From Thauera aromatica K172 (GTDB lineage Bacteria > Pseudomonadota > Gammaproteobacteria > Burkholderiales > Rhodocyclaceae), in NCBI RefSeq assembly GCF_003030465.1, contig NZ_CP028339.1:3294041-3358040 (forward strand): DNA of 64,000 nucleotides, given 5' to 3'. This document shows, in pieces, positions 6,733 through 15,739 of this stretch; positions within the stretch are counted from its first letter, which is position 1, and each line of letters begins with the position of its first letter. The notes under the pieces were generated by a model. It worked only from the letters and a program-made list of their open reading frames with translations, searched no databases and had not been told where the DNA came from. A program made the position numbers and the translations under genes.

Positions 6733-9318
6733 ATGAGCGATGTACAGACGTTGGAATACAAGGGGAAAGTCGTTCAGTTCGCCCCCGAAAATCCGCGCGA
6801 AGCCGAGATCCCGGCCGATGAACTGCACGAACATCTGCAAAATCCGTCTACCGAGCGCACCCGCCGGCTGAAGGCGCGCTGCCGCTGGAAACATGCCGCG
6901 GCGGGCGAGTTCTGCGAGAAGGGCGTCACCGCCGGGATCGAGCGCATGCGCCTGCTCACGGAGTCGCACTGGGCCACGAGAGGAGAGCCGGAGCCGATCC
7001 GTCGCGCGCACGGATTGAAGAACATCCTCGACAAAAGCACGCTCGTTCTGCAGACCGACGAATTCATCGTCGGCTACCACGCCGAAGACCCGAACATGTT
7101 TCCGCTCTATCCGGAACTGTCCTACATGGCAGTGCAGGACTATCTGAAGAGCAAATATTCGCCGCAACCGGCCAAGGAAGCCCAGGAGATCGTCGATTAC
7201 TGGAAGCCGTTCAGCCTGCAGGCCCGCTGCGAGCCGTATTTCGACCCGGTCGACCTGCACCGCGGCTACCAGGTCAGTACGATCGAAGGGCCGGTTTTCG
7301 CAACCGGCTACAACAGCGTGATTCCGCCGTACGAGACGGTGCTCGAAGACGGTTTGCAGGCGCGGATCGCGCTGGCCGAAGAGAAAATCGAGCATGCCCG
7401 TGCGGAAATGGAAAAATTCCCCTGGCACGCTCCCAGCGGTCTCGAATGGATCGACAAGATCGACAACTGGAAAGCAATGGTGATCGCCTGCAAAGCGGTC
7501 ATCGCCTGGGCACGCCGTCACGCACGCCTGTGCAAGATCGTCGCCGAACACTTCGAAACCGACCCGAAACGCAAGGCCGAGCTGCTCGAAATCGCCGACA
7601 TCTGCCAGCGCATGCCCGCCGAGCCGGCACGCGGCCTGAAGGACGCGATGCAGTCGAAATGGTTCACCTTCCTGATCTGCCACGCGATCGAACGCTATGC
7701 GAGCGGCTTCGCGCAAAAGGAAGACTCGCTGCTGTGGCCGTACTACAAGGCGAGCGTGATCGACAAGACTTTCCAGCCGATGGAGCACAAGGATGCGGTC
7801 GAACTGATCGAGATGGAACGACTGAAGGTCTCCGAGCACGGCGCCGGCAAGTCGCGCGCCTACCGCGAGATCTTCCCCGGCTCAAACGACCTCTTCATCC
7901 TGACCCTGGGCGGCACCAACGGCGACGGCTCGGACGCCTGCAACGACATGACCGACGCCATCCTCGAGGCGACCAAGCGCATCCGCACGACGGAGCCATC
8001 GATCGTGTTCCGCTACTCGAAGAAGAATCGCGCCAAGACCTTGCGCTGGGTTTTCGAGTGCATCCGCGACGGGCTCGGCTATCCTTCGATCAAGCACAAC
8101 GAGCTCGGTGTGCAGCAGATGCTCGAGATGGCCAAATACAGCCGCAACGGCAACGGTGCAACACCGGAAGAAGCGCACTACTGGGTCAACGTGCTGTGCA
8201 TGGCGCCGGGGCTGGCCGGCCGGCGCAAGGCGCAGAAGACCCGATCCGAGGGCGGTAGCGCGATCTTCCCGGCGAAGCTTCTCGAAATCACCCTCAACAA
8301 CGGTTACGACTGGTCGTATGCCGACATGCAGATGGGGCCGGAAACCGGCTACGCGAAGGATTTCGCGACTTTCGACCAGCTCTGGGAAGCCTTCCGCAAG
8401 CAGTATCAGTACGCGATTGCGCTGGCGATCCGTTGCAAGGATGTCTCGCGAACCATGGAGTGCCGTTTCCTGCAGATGCCTTTCGTCTCCGCACTCGACG
8501 ACGGCTGCATGGAACTGGGCATGGACGCGAACGCCCTGTCGGAACAGCCCAATGGCTGGCATAACCCGATCACCTCCATCGTCGCAGGCAACTCGCTCGT
8601 CGCGATCAAGAAGCTCATCTACGACGAGAAGAAGTACACCATGGCCCAGCTCATGGACGCCCTCCAGGCGAACTGGGAAGGCTACGAGGAGATGCGCCGC
8701 GACTTCAAGAATGCGCCGAAGTGGGGCAATGACGACGACGACGCAGACGTGCTGATCAGCCGCTTCTACGAGGAAATCCTCGGCGGCGAGATGATGAAGA
8801 ACATCAACTACTCGGGCGGTCCGGTGAAGCCTACGGGGCAGGCGGTCGGCCTCTACATGGAAGTCGGCTCGCGCACCGGCCCCACTCCGGACGGGCGCTT
8901 CGGCGGCGAGGCGGCTGACGACGGCGGCATTTCTCCGTATTCGGGCACCGACAAGAAGGGGCCGACCGCCGTGCTGCGCTCGGTGTCCAAGGTGCAGAAG
9001 AACCAGAAGGCCAATCTGCTCAACCAGCGTCTGTCGGTGCCGATCATGCGCAGCAAGCACGGCTTCGACATCTGGCACGCCTACATGGACACCTGGCACG
9101 ACCTCAACATCGACCACGTGCAGTTCAACGTGGTCAGCACCGAGGAGATGAAGGCCGCGCAGCGCGAGCCGGAAAAGCACCAGGACCTGATCGTGCGCGT
9201 ATCCGGCTTCAGTGCCCGCTTCGTGGACATCCCGACCTACGGCCAGAACACGATCATTGCCCGCAACGAGCAGAATTTCAACGCACAGGATCTGGAGTTC
9301 CTGAACGTCGAACTCTGA
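6733..9318 (+). CDS. bssA: Benzylsuccinate synthase alpha subunit (glycyl radical enzyme)
   Basis: An 861-residue glycyl radical enzyme that adds the methyl group of toluene to fumarate, forming (R)-benzylsuccinate. The active-site cysteine is Cys489 (VNVLCMAPG) and the radical glycine is Gly825 in RVSGFSARF near the C-terminus, each four positions below the Cys493/Gly829 numbering I recall for related BssA. A GGAG-type site precedes the ATG. Length and motifs are intact and no frameshift is seen. The gene is followed by a strong hairpin before bssB. The enzyme is cytoplasmic and oxygen-sensitive; activation requires BssD. Confidence 0.97.
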   Translation: MSDVQTLEYKGKVVQFAPENPREAEIPADELHEHLQNPSTERTRRLKARCRWKHAAAGEFCEKGVTAGIERMRLLTESHWATRGEPEPIRRAHGLKNILDKSTLVLQTDEFIVGYHAEDPNMFPLYPELSYMAVQDYLKSKYSPQPAKEAQEIVDYWKPFSLQARCEPYFDPVDLHRGYQVSTIEGPVFATGYNSVIPPYETVLEDGLQARIALAEEKIEHARAEMEKFPWHAPSGLEWIDKIDNWKAMVIACKAVIAWARRHARLCKIVAEHFETDPKRKAELLEIADICQRMPAEPARGLKDAMQSKWFTFLICHAIERYASGFAQKEDSLLWPYYKASVIDKTFQPMEHKDAVELIEMERLKVSEHGAGKSRAYREIFPGSNDLFILTLGGTNGDGSDACNDMTDAILEATKRIRTTEPSIVFRYSKKNRAKTLRWVFECIRDGLGYPSIKHNELGVQQMLEMAKYSRNGNGATPEEAHYWVNVLCMAPGLAGRRKAQKTRSEGGSAIFPAKLLEITLNNGYDWSYADMQMGPETGYAKDFATFDQLWEAFRKQYQYAIALAIRCKDVSRTMECRFLQMPFVSALDDGCMELGMDANALSEQPNGWHNPITSIVAGNSLVAIKKLIYDEKKYTMAQLMDALQANWEGYEEMRRDFKNAPKWGNDDDDADVLISRFYEEILGGEMMKNINYSGGPVKPTGQAVGLYMEVGSRTGPTPDGRFGGEAADDGGISPYSGTDKKGPTAVLRSVSKVQKNQKANLLNQRLSVPIMRSKHGFDIWHAYMDTWHDLNIDHVQFNVVSTEEMKAAQREPEKHQDLIVRVSGFSARFVDIPTYGQNTIIARNEQNFNAQDLEFLNVEL

Positions 9319-9323
9319 CAACG

Positions 9324-9357
9324 TGAGCCGGGAGGAGGATATCTCTCTCCCGGCTCA
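9324..9357 (+). other. RNA hairpin between bssA and bssB
   Basis: An 11-bp perfect stem (TGAGCCGGGAG at 9324-9334 with CTCCCGGCTCA at 9347-9357) and a 12-nt loop, starting 6 nt after the bssA stop codon. No T-run follows, so it looks more like an mRNA-stabilising or processing element, or a partial terminator, than a full stop. Confidence 0.7.
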
Positions 9358-9405
9358 TCGGCGGCCTCCCGAGTTGATTGACATATTTAATTTTGGATAT
9401 CGATC

Positions 9406-9630
9406 ATGAGCGCAACACCGCATACCCAGGTGCACTGGGAAGAGAACACCGCCCGCCCCTGCCGCAAGTGCAAATGGCAAACGCCCGATCCGACCGATCC
9501 GCTGCGCGGCCAATGCACCGTTAACCGCCATGCGATGGGCGGCGTGTGGAAACGCTGGATCCGCGACGTCGAGCACATGACCTGCAGCCGTCACGAGGAA
9601 GGCGAACTGAGCTTCCGCGACCACGTGTGA
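9406..9630 (+). CDS. bssB: Benzylsuccinate synthase beta subunit
   Basis: A 74-residue protein with CRKCKW near residue 19, then single cysteines at about 37 and 60, the cysteine pattern of the HiPIP-like [4Fe-4S] beta subunit. In characterised enzymes BssB binds near the radical domain of BssA and controls access to the active site. The ATG is preceded by an AT-rich stretch without a clear Shine-Dalgarno sequence. The gene is bracketed by two strong hairpins (9324-9357 and 9652-9693), which could set its transcript level apart from that of bssA. Confidence 0.92.
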   Translation: MSATPHTQVHWEENTARPCRKCKWQTPDPTDPLRGQCTVNRHAMGGVWKRWIRDVEHMTCSRHEEGELSFRDHV

Positions 9631-9651
9631 TGCGAGCGGCACCACGGTAAC

Positions 9652-9693
9652 GGGATGGCCGGCGGGAGCCCCCGCCTCCCGCCGGCCATTCCC
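9652..9693 (+). other. Strong RNA hairpin between bssB and bssE
   Basis: A 14-bp perfect GC-rich stem (9655-9668 with 9676-9689) and a 7-nt C-rich loop, extendable by three more pairs across a bulge. It begins about 20 nt after the bssB stop. No T-tract follows. It may act as an attenuator or 3' stability element separating the structural genes from the accessory genes. Confidence 0.75.
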
Positions 9694-9749
9694 CCACACC
9701 GGCAAGCGACGTGTAGCGGACCTCTCCACCTCCCAGCAGCCAAGACACC

Positions 9750-10613
9750 ATGATGAAGAACAGCGGACTCCTAAACAGCGTGCACGTTCCCGCAGCCGAC
9801 CCCTATTACTACCTGAATACCGAAACCCTGAGCCTGCTCAACCGCATCCAGCGGATCTCGCAGAAGCACCCGGTCAATGTGCTGGTCATCGGCAAGCAAG
9901 GCTGCGGCAAATCGTCCCTGGTGCGGCAGTACGCCGCGGTGCATCACCTGCCGCTGGCGACCTTCCAGATCGGCCTGTTGTCCGAACCGGGGCAGCTCTT
10001 CGGCGAATACGCGCTCGAGAACGGCGAAACCCGCTACAAGCAGTTCCTGTTTCCGCAGGCGATCCAGACGCCGGGCTGCGTGATCCATCTCGAGGAGATC
10101 AACCGGCCCGAGCACCCGAAGGCGCTCAACATGCTGTTTTCGATCCTCTCGGACGATCGCCAGGTATGGATGGACGAGCTCGGCCTGCTGAAGGTCGCCG
10201 ACGGCGTGGTGTTCTTCGCCACCCTCAACGAGGGTGACGAATTCGTCGGTACCGAGCTGCTCGACCCGGCGCTGCGCGACCGCTTCTACGTCACCGCGAT
10301 GGATTTCCTGCCCAACGACGTGGAACGGGAGGTGCTGCAGAAAAAGACCGGCGTCACGATCGCGCAGGCCGAGGAGATCATCGGCGTCGTCAACAGCCTG
10401 CGCGCGAGCCCGGAGCTCGGCGTCGAGGTGTCCACACGCAAGACGTTGATGATCGGCGAGATGATCGCGGCCGGCGGCAGCCTGCGCGAGGCGATTGCGG
10501 CGAGCCTGCAGACGGACCGCGAGACCCTCGAATCCGTGCTGCTGTCGCTGCACGTGGAGCTCGGCAAGACCGAGCGTGGCACGACCGAGTACGTGCTGTT
10601 CACGCCGCGCTGA
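9750..10613 (+). CDS. bssE: MoxR-type AAA+ ATPase BssE, putative chaperone of benzylsuccinate synthase
   Basis: A 287-residue AAA+ protein with Walker A (GKQGCGKSS, about residues 50-58), Walker B (VIHLEEINRPEHP, about 110), sensor 1 (FFATLNEGD) and an arginine-finger region (DPALRDRFY), in the MoxR/NorQ style. MoxR ATPases typically pair with a VWA-domain partner to remodel or load metal cofactors in enzyme complexes, and such a partner follows 46 nt downstream. A role in assembling or repairing the synthase is inferred from this pairing and from the conserved place of bssE in bss operons. Two adjacent ATG codons (9750, 9753) are both possible starts. Confidence 0.92.
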   Translation: MMKNSGLLNSVHVPAADPYYYLNTETLSLLNRIQRISQKHPVNVLVIGKQGCGKSSLVRQYAAVHHLPLATFQIGLLSEPGQLFGEYALENGETRYKQFLFPQAIQTPGCVIHLEEINRPEHPKALNMLFSILSDDRQVWMDELGLLKVADGVVFFATLNEGDEFVGTELLDPALRDRFYVTAMDFLPNDVEREVLQKKTGVTIAQAEEIIGVVNSLRASPELGVEVSTRKTLMIGEMIAAGGSLREAIAASLQTDRETLESVLLSLHVELGKTERGTTEYVLFTPR

Positions 10614-10659
10614 CCGTCCCCCGACACCGCCCGCCCCTCCCGCGCACAGGACACCAGCG

Positions 10660-12363
10660 ATGCCCCCGGCTCCCGCCACGCCCGTCATCGAACGCTTCGT
10701 CATTCCCGACGCCGACGGTTATTCCGAGTTCTGGCGCCGCGACAAGTCGCCGGTCGAACCGCTCGAGCTCGCGAAGCTGCTGCACGCGCTGCGCAAGGTC
10801 GCCGCATTCGTCGGTCGCAATGCGGGCGAGGTCGTGTGGTCCGGCATGGCACAGGACGACGCCACGATCGCGATCGATCCGTCACCGATCCTCGGCTGCT
10901 ACCCGGTGCCGGCGGCGCGCACCGACCTGGTGGTCGGGCTGACCGTCCACCAGGCCTATCTGCGCACAGAATGGAGCGCGCGCGTGCGCGAGCTCGCCCT
11001 CGCCCGCCTCCAGCCTCCGCCGCAATACGCATACAAGTTCGGGCTGTTCCTCGACCTGTGCGAGAGCGTCTACGTCGACAACCTCGCGAACCGCAGCGTG
11101 CTCGGACACTACGCGGAAATCGCCCGGCGCTGGCGCGTCGAGAACAATGCGCGCCGGCTGCTGTCGCCGCCGACGCTGTCCGAGGTGCTGCACCTGTGGT
11201 GGGTCTTCGCCACCGACCGCGACCCGGATCGCTACCGGACGCGATGGCTCGATCCGTGGCTCGAGGACCTGCTCGATCGCGCCGCATTCGACAAGTTCTA
11301 TCAGGCGCCCTTCGAGCAGCTTGCGACTCTCGTCCCGGCGCTGCGCACGCAGTGCCCGGCGATCACCGGCATCGCCGAACGCGTCGAGTTCCGCGTCGAG
11401 CACTACCTGGCCCTGTGGAAGACCCTGCTGCCGCGCATACGCTTCTGGATCGGCGACAGCGGCGACCGCTTCATGATGCCTTCCGAATACGACGAAAACA
11501 TCGCCACCGAAGATGCCGAGCGCAAGGCGGTCAAGGCGACCATCGTCAGCTACGCGAAGCTGATCGAGCGCGCGCTGCCGACGAAGAACCGCGACCTCAC
11601 CGAGCAGGTGCTCGACAACGTCATGAATGCCGAAGGCGTCGTCCGCGTCGAAGGCAGCGACATCCTGATGCCGGCGAAGGACCTCGTCGACACGGCCCTG
11701 AGGCGCAAGCTCGAACACGTCGTGCGCCACGCCGCGCAGCGCACCAGCGCCTTCAACCGCGGGCTGACCTCGGGCAAGATCCACAGCCGGCGCCTCTACC
11801 GCGCGCACACGACGGGCACGGTGTTCCAGGAAAAGAAGAACGAATACGACCTGCGCAACGACGTCGTGCTGCTCGTCGACGCGACCGGATCGATGGCCGA
11901 TCCAGCGAGGTGGTCGCGCGCCGAGACGATGTTCCAGACCCTGTTCATGGCGATTCAGGCCTACGCGAAGAACGCGCGGCTGTTCGCCTACAACGAGGCC
12001 CGCGGCGCCTGCCGGATCTCGGAGCTGTTCCGCGGCGGTCGCATGCACACCGTGCTGCCGCAAGGCAAGACGGCCTCCGGCGAAGCGATCATCGCGACCG
12101 CGCTGTCGACGCGCAGCGCTGCACGCCGCCGCATCATCATCCACATCACCGACGGCGCCTCGAACTGGGGCTGCGGCGTCGCCGAGGCGATCGCCTTCTG
12201 CCGCCGGCGCAACATCGGCCTGCTGACCCTCGGCATCGGCTGCAGCCCGGCGGCGAAGCAGTCGCTGCGCGACGAGTACGGCAAGCTCGTGCAGTTCATC
12301 GATGACCTGCAGCAGCTGCCGCCGTTGCTCGGCAGCCTGCTCAATTACGACGCCCGTCACTGA
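10660..12363 (+). CDS. bssF: VWA-domain protein BssF, MoxR partner
   Basis: A 567-residue protein from the ATG at 10660; an upstream in-frame extension lies inside bssE and is not coding. The C-terminal third (about 395-565) is a von Willebrand factor A domain with a MIDAS-type DATGS motif (VVLLVDATGSMAD), as in NorD/CoxE-type partners of MoxR ATPases. The N-terminal part has no familiar domain. With BssE it probably forms a metal-dependent chaperone or activation complex acting on benzylsuccinate synthase. Cytoplasmic; no signal peptide or membrane segment is visible. Confidence 0.85.
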   Translation: MPPAPATPVIERFVIPDADGYSEFWRRDKSPVEPLELAKLLHALRKVAAFVGRNAGEVVWSGMAQDDATIAIDPSPILGCYPVPAARTDLVVGLTVHQAYLRTEWSARVRELALARLQPPPQYAYKFGLFLDLCESVYVDNLANRSVLGHYAEIARRWRVENNARRLLSPPTLSEVLHLWWVFATDRDPDRYRTRWLDPWLEDLLDRAAFDKFYQAPFEQLATLVPALRTQCPAITGIAERVEFRVEHYLALWKTLLPRIRFWIGDSGDRFMMPSEYDENIATEDAERKAVKATIVSYAKLIERALPTKNRDLTEQVLDNVMNAEGVVRVEGSDILMPAKDLVDTALRRKLEHVVRHAAQRTSAFNRGLTSGKIHSRRLYRAHTTGTVFQEKKNEYDLRNDVVLLVDATGSMADPARWSRAETMFQTLFMAIQAYAKNARLFAYNEARGACRISELFRGGRMHTVLPQGKTASGEAIIATALSTRSAARRRIIIHITDGASNWGCGVAEAIAFCRRRNIGLLTLGIGCSPAAKQSLRDEYGKLVQFIDDLQQLPPLLGSLLNYDARH

Positions 12364-12372
12364 GAACGCACT

Positions 12373-12945
12373 ATGACGGAGACGCTCGCCGCCCACGTGC
12401 TCGACCGCGAGTGGGAACTGTTCCAACGGGTGCATAGCACCCGCCCCGTGCGCTGCCAGAGCGCCCCGGACAGTTTCCGCACGATCCGCGGCAGCCTGTT
12501 CGAACTGTGGACCGGCGAAATGCTCGCCGCGTATCTCGAGGCCCTCGAACACGCCGTCGCGCAGGGCCGCAACCCGCTCGCGGAAAAGTACGCACGCATG
12601 GACGGGCTGATTCCGCCGATCTCCGAGAACCCGCTGATCGACGCGATCGTGGCGGTCGAGGAACGCTGGCAGGCCGAACTGCAGGCGCGCTACCCGGCGC
12701 TGTACCGGCGCTGCTGCCGCAGCCGGGCGCCGACCGGCGACGGGCGCAATTTTTCGGTCTATCTGCGTTGCGAGCTCGAGACCTACGGCGAGCGGACCGT
12801 GCACCTGTACCACGAGAACGTCGAACGCGCCGCCACCGCCGGGCGCAATCTCGCGATCGAAGCCCTCGACCGGCTCGTCGCACAAAGCGGTTACGCCAGT
12901 CTCGAACAGGCCGAACAGGTGCTGAGCGGACGGGCCGCGGAATGA
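12373..12945 (+). CDS. bssG: DUF4125 family protein BssG
   Basis: A 190-residue soluble protein 9 nt after bssF, overlapping the next gene by ATGA. It resembles the DUF4125 family (FELWTGEMLAAYLEAL, then AEKYARMDG and NPLIDAIVAVEERWQAEL). A CC pair near residue 116 and conserved aromatics are visible, but no catalytic motif is known to me. The position after the MoxR-VWA pair in bss operons suggests a role linked to synthase maturation. The function is unknown. Confidence 0.75.
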   Translation: MTETLAAHVLDREWELFQRVHSTRPVRCQSAPDSFRTIRGSLFELWTGEMLAAYLEALEHAVAQGRNPLAEKYARMDGLIPPISENPLIDAIVAVEERWQAELQARYPALYRRCCRSRAPTGDGRNFSVYLRCELETYGERTVHLYHENVERAATAGRNLAIEALDRLVAQSGYASLEQAEQVLSGRAAE

Positions 12946-14216
12946 ACGACGCACGCCCCCGCATCCCGCCCCCTGCACCGCCCCCCGTAGTCTTCGGCGC
13001 CGCCGCTGCGCTGCGGGGCACCGCCGCCCCCGCCCGCCTGCTGTGGCTGATCACCGGCTTCTGGATGCTGCAGCCGCTGTCGACGGACCTCTATCTGGCG
13101 TCGCTGCCGACACTCGCCGCATCCTTCCGCGTAGCGCCGGCGGCGGTGCAGCAGACCCTGTCGATGTTCGCCCTCGGCGTCGCCGTGTCGCAGCTCGTCA
13201 GCGGTCCGCTGGCCGACCGCTTCGGCCGCCGCCCGATCCTGCTCGCCGGGCTGCTGGTCTATGTCGCGGCAAGCCTCGCGTGCGCGCTCGCCACCCACAT
13301 CGACGCGCTGATCGCCGCCCGCTTCGCCCAGGCCGCGGGCAGCTGCACGGTCGCCGTGATCGCCCGCGCCGTTGTCCGCGACGCCTGGCCGGCCAGCGAG
13401 GGGGCGCAGGTGATCGCCCGCTCGACGAGCGTGCTCGCGGTCGCGTTGCTGCTCGCCCCCATCGTCGGCGCCCAATTGCAGGCGAGCTTCGGCTGGCGTG
13501 CGAACTTCACGTTGCTGACACTCGCCGGTGCCGCGCTCGCGCTCATCTCGGCCGTGCGCTTCGCCGAGACGATGACGCAGCGCCCCCCCGCGGCGATCCG
13601 GCCCGCCGCGCTGCTACACAATTACGGCGCGCTGCTGCGCAGCCGTGCGTTCTGGGCCTACGCGCTGCCGGGGGCGCTCTCTTTCGGCATGGTGTTCGTC
13701 TACATCTGCGGCGCGTCGTTCGCGCTCATCGACGTGCTCGGCGTGCCCACGCGCCACTTCGGTTACCTCTTCGCCCTCGGCGTGCTCGGCTACCTGGTCG
13801 GCACCCAGCTCTGCCGGCGGATGCTGCCGCACTACGGGCTGTCGCGCACCCTTCGCCTCGGCAGCACGCTGGGGCTGGCGGCGGGCACAACCTTCGCCAT
13901 CGGGCTCGCGCTCGGCCTGCAGCACTGGGCAACGGTCGTCCTCGCCCACTTTCTCGTCACCCTTGCACACGGCATCAACAGCCCGTGTGCGCAGAGCGGC
14001 GCGGTCGCCCCCTTTCCGGAAAAAGCCGGCACCGCCGCGGCCCTGCTCGGATCGCTGACGATGCTCTCGGCGTTCCTGGTCACCACCCTCGTCGGTGCGA
14101 GCTACGACGGCACGCTGCGGCCGCTCGCCACCATCTCCGCGCTGCTCGCGCTCGCGCTGTTCGTCGCCGAGCGGGTACTCGCCGCCGCTCACCCTGCAGA
14201 GGAGGCCGGCTCATGA
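12942..14216 (+). CDS. bssH: MFS transporter of the Bcr/CflA type (BssH)
   Basis: A 424-residue protein starting at the ATGA overlap with bssG. About twelve hydrophobic segments are visible, with the Bcr/CflA signature near the N-terminus (LSTDLYLASLPTLAASF) and the MFS loop 2-3 motif (GPLADRFGRRPILL). A Pro-rich N-terminal extension of about 25 residues precedes the first membrane helix. In the toluene operon it could export toluene-derived products or an inhibitory by-product; the substrate is unknown. It is translationally coupled on both sides (ATGA also at its 3' end). Confidence 0.8.
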   Translation: MNDARPRIPPPAPPPVVFGAAAALRGTAAPARLLWLITGFWMLQPLSTDLYLASLPTLAASFRVAPAAVQQTLSMFALGVAVSQLVSGPLADRFGRRPILLAGLLVYVAASLACALATHIDALIAARFAQAAGSCTVAVIARAVVRDAWPASEGAQVIARSTSVLAVALLLAPIVGAQLQASFGWRANFTLLTLAGAALALISAVRFAETMTQRPPAAIRPAALLHNYGALLRSRAFWAYALPGALSFGMVFVYICGASFALIDVLGVPTRHFGYLFALGVLGYLVGTQLCRRMLPHYGLSRTLRLGSTLGLAAGTTFAIGLALGLQHWATVVLAHFLVTLAHGINSPCAQSGAVAPFPEKAGTAAALLGSLTMLSAFLVTTLVGASYDGTLRPLATISALLALALFVAERVLAAAHPAEEAGS

Positions 14217-14797
14217 CCCTTCCCGTCGCCGGCGGCGAAGCCGCCTGGATTGCCGCGCGCACCGACGCATCGCGCTACGTCCTGTCCGAACACGTGATCC
14301 GCTCGCTGATGGCGGGGCGGATCGCGGTCGCGCAGATCGAGGCGGCGCTGCGCGGCGGCCGCATCATCGAGGAACACCGGCACCGTGAACGGGACCCGGC
14401 GTACCTGCTGTGCGCCGTCCACAACGGCAAGCCGGTTCATGCGGTCGCCGCACCACGTGCCGACGGCTGGCTCGTCGTCACCCACGCCTACGTGCCGGCG
14501 CCGCCCGTGTGGCGCACCGCATTGCACCGTTCCCCGGGAGAGCCGACGATGTCCGATTCGATCACCACCTGCTATTTCTGCGGCGGCGCCATCAAACAGG
14601 TGACCGTCGGCAATTTCGACTACCGCCTCGAAGGCCGGCTGTACGTCATCAAGAAGGTTCCCGCCGGCCTGTGCCAGCAGTGCGGCGAAAAATACGTCGA
14701 TGCCGAAGTCGGCCGGCGGCTGAATGCGCTGATCGCGCAGCAGGCCTTCACCGGCAGCGAGGCCGTCAACGTCATCGACTACGCGGCCGCGCCGTGA
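14213..14797 (+). CDS. DUF4258 / YgiT-type zinc-finger fusion protein
   Basis: A 194-residue protein in two parts. Residues about 15-105 match DUF4258 (YVLSEHVIRSLMAGRIAVAQIEAAL, then LLCAVHNGKPVHAV). Residues about 113-194 form a YgiT/MqsA-type zinc-finger protein (CYFCGG and CQQCGE, then a short helical tail). In other genomes these are usually two adjacent genes resembling a toxin-antitoxin pair; here they form one frame. An internal ATG at 14549, after GGGAGAG, could still produce the zinc-finger half alone. The start overlaps bssH by ATGA and the end overlaps the next gene by GTGA. I believe related strains call this position bssI. Confidence 0.75.
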   Translation: MTLPVAGGEAAWIAARTDASRYVLSEHVIRSLMAGRIAVAQIEAALRGGRIIEEHRHRERDPAYLLCAVHNGKPVHAVAAPRADGWLVVTHAYVPAPPVWRTALHRSPGEPTMSDSITTCYFCGGAIKQVTVGNFDYRLEGRLYVIKKVPAGLCQQCGEKYVDAEVGRRLNALIAQQAFTGSEAVNVIDYAAAP

Positions 14798-15717
14798 ACG
14801 GCCTGACGCTCGCCGAACGGTATTTCGAGCGCTACGGCGATGAACTGCTCGCCGGCGAATTCGCCGCCTGGCGCGAGCGCATCGCAGCCGGGCTCGCCGG
14901 CGACGGCTCGGACTGCCTGGGGTTCGACGACGAACAGTCGCGCGACCACGACTGGGGCCCCGGGTTCTGCCTGTGGCTGACCGAAGCCGATTACGTCGAC
15001 ATCGGCGCTGCGCTGCAGTGCGCCTACGAGCGGCTGCCGAAGTCGTTCGCCGGCTTCGAGCGCTCGACCACCGAATGGGGTGGCGATCGCGTCGGCGTGC
15101 TCGAGATCGGCGCCTGGTACAGGCAGTACCTCGGCCATCCGGACGGCCCACAGACGCTCTTCGACTGGCTGCGCATCCCGGAAATGCATCTTGCGGCGTG
15201 CACCTCCGGCCGCGTCTTCCACGATCCGCTCGACGAGTTCTCGCAGCGCCGGCGCCGCCTGCTCACCTTTTATCCCGACGACGTCAGGCTCGCGAAGATC
15301 GCCGCGCGCTGCATGTCGGTCGGCCAGTCGGGGCAGTACAACTTCACCCGCGCGCTCGCCCGCGGCGAGCTCTTCGCTGCGCGCTATGCGGAAACCAAGT
15401 TCTGCAGCGACCTGATGTCGCTCGTTTATCTGCTCAACCGTCGCTACGCGCCCTATTACAAATGGTTGCACCGCGGGCTGCCCGCGCTGCCGCGCCTGGG
15501 CCGTGTCGTCCATGCGCGGATCACGGCGCTGATCTCGGCAACCGATGCCGACGAGAAGCGCGCGCACATCGAAGCGCTGTGCGCGCTCTCGGTCGCCGAG
15601 CTGCAGGCCGAAGGGCTGACCGACTCCGACAGCCTCTTTCTCGTCGATCACGGCCCGCTGATCCACAGGCGCATCGACGATCCGGCATTGCGCCGCCTGA
15701 GCGTGCTGATCGGCTGA
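14794..15717 (+). CDS. DUF4037 nucleotidyltransferase-like protein
   Basis: A 307-residue protein from a GTG overlapping the upstream stop (GTGA). It resembles DUF4037 proteins, with SRDHDWGPGFCLWLTEADY (about residues 49-67) in place of the metal-binding loop of nucleotidyltransferases, then a helical C-terminal half. No signal peptide or membrane segment. What it might modify is unknown. Tight coupling to the bss accessory genes on both sides suggests a role in the toluene pathway or its control. I believe it corresponds to bssJ in related strains but cannot verify this. Confidence 0.75.
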   Translation: MNGLTLAERYFERYGDELLAGEFAAWRERIAAGLAGDGSDCLGFDDEQSRDHDWGPGFCLWLTEADYVDIGAALQCAYERLPKSFAGFERSTTEWGGDRVGVLEIGAWYRQYLGHPDGPQTLFDWLRIPEMHLAACTSGRVFHDPLDEFSQRRRRLLTFYPDDVRLAKIAARCMSVGQSGQYNFTRALARGELFAARYAETKFCSDLMSLVYLLNRRYAPYYKWLHRGLPALPRLGRVVHARITALISATDADEKRAHIEALCALSVAELQAEGLTDSDSLFLVDHGPLIHRRIDDPALRRLSVLIG

Positions 15718-15739
15718 ATCCGCAACGAAGGAGATCTTC

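Noticed and set aside
12507-12941. N-terminal extension of the bssH frame
   Set aside because: It overlaps bssG almost entirely and is Arg-rich without hydrophobic segments; the ATGA overlap at 12942 is the natural start.
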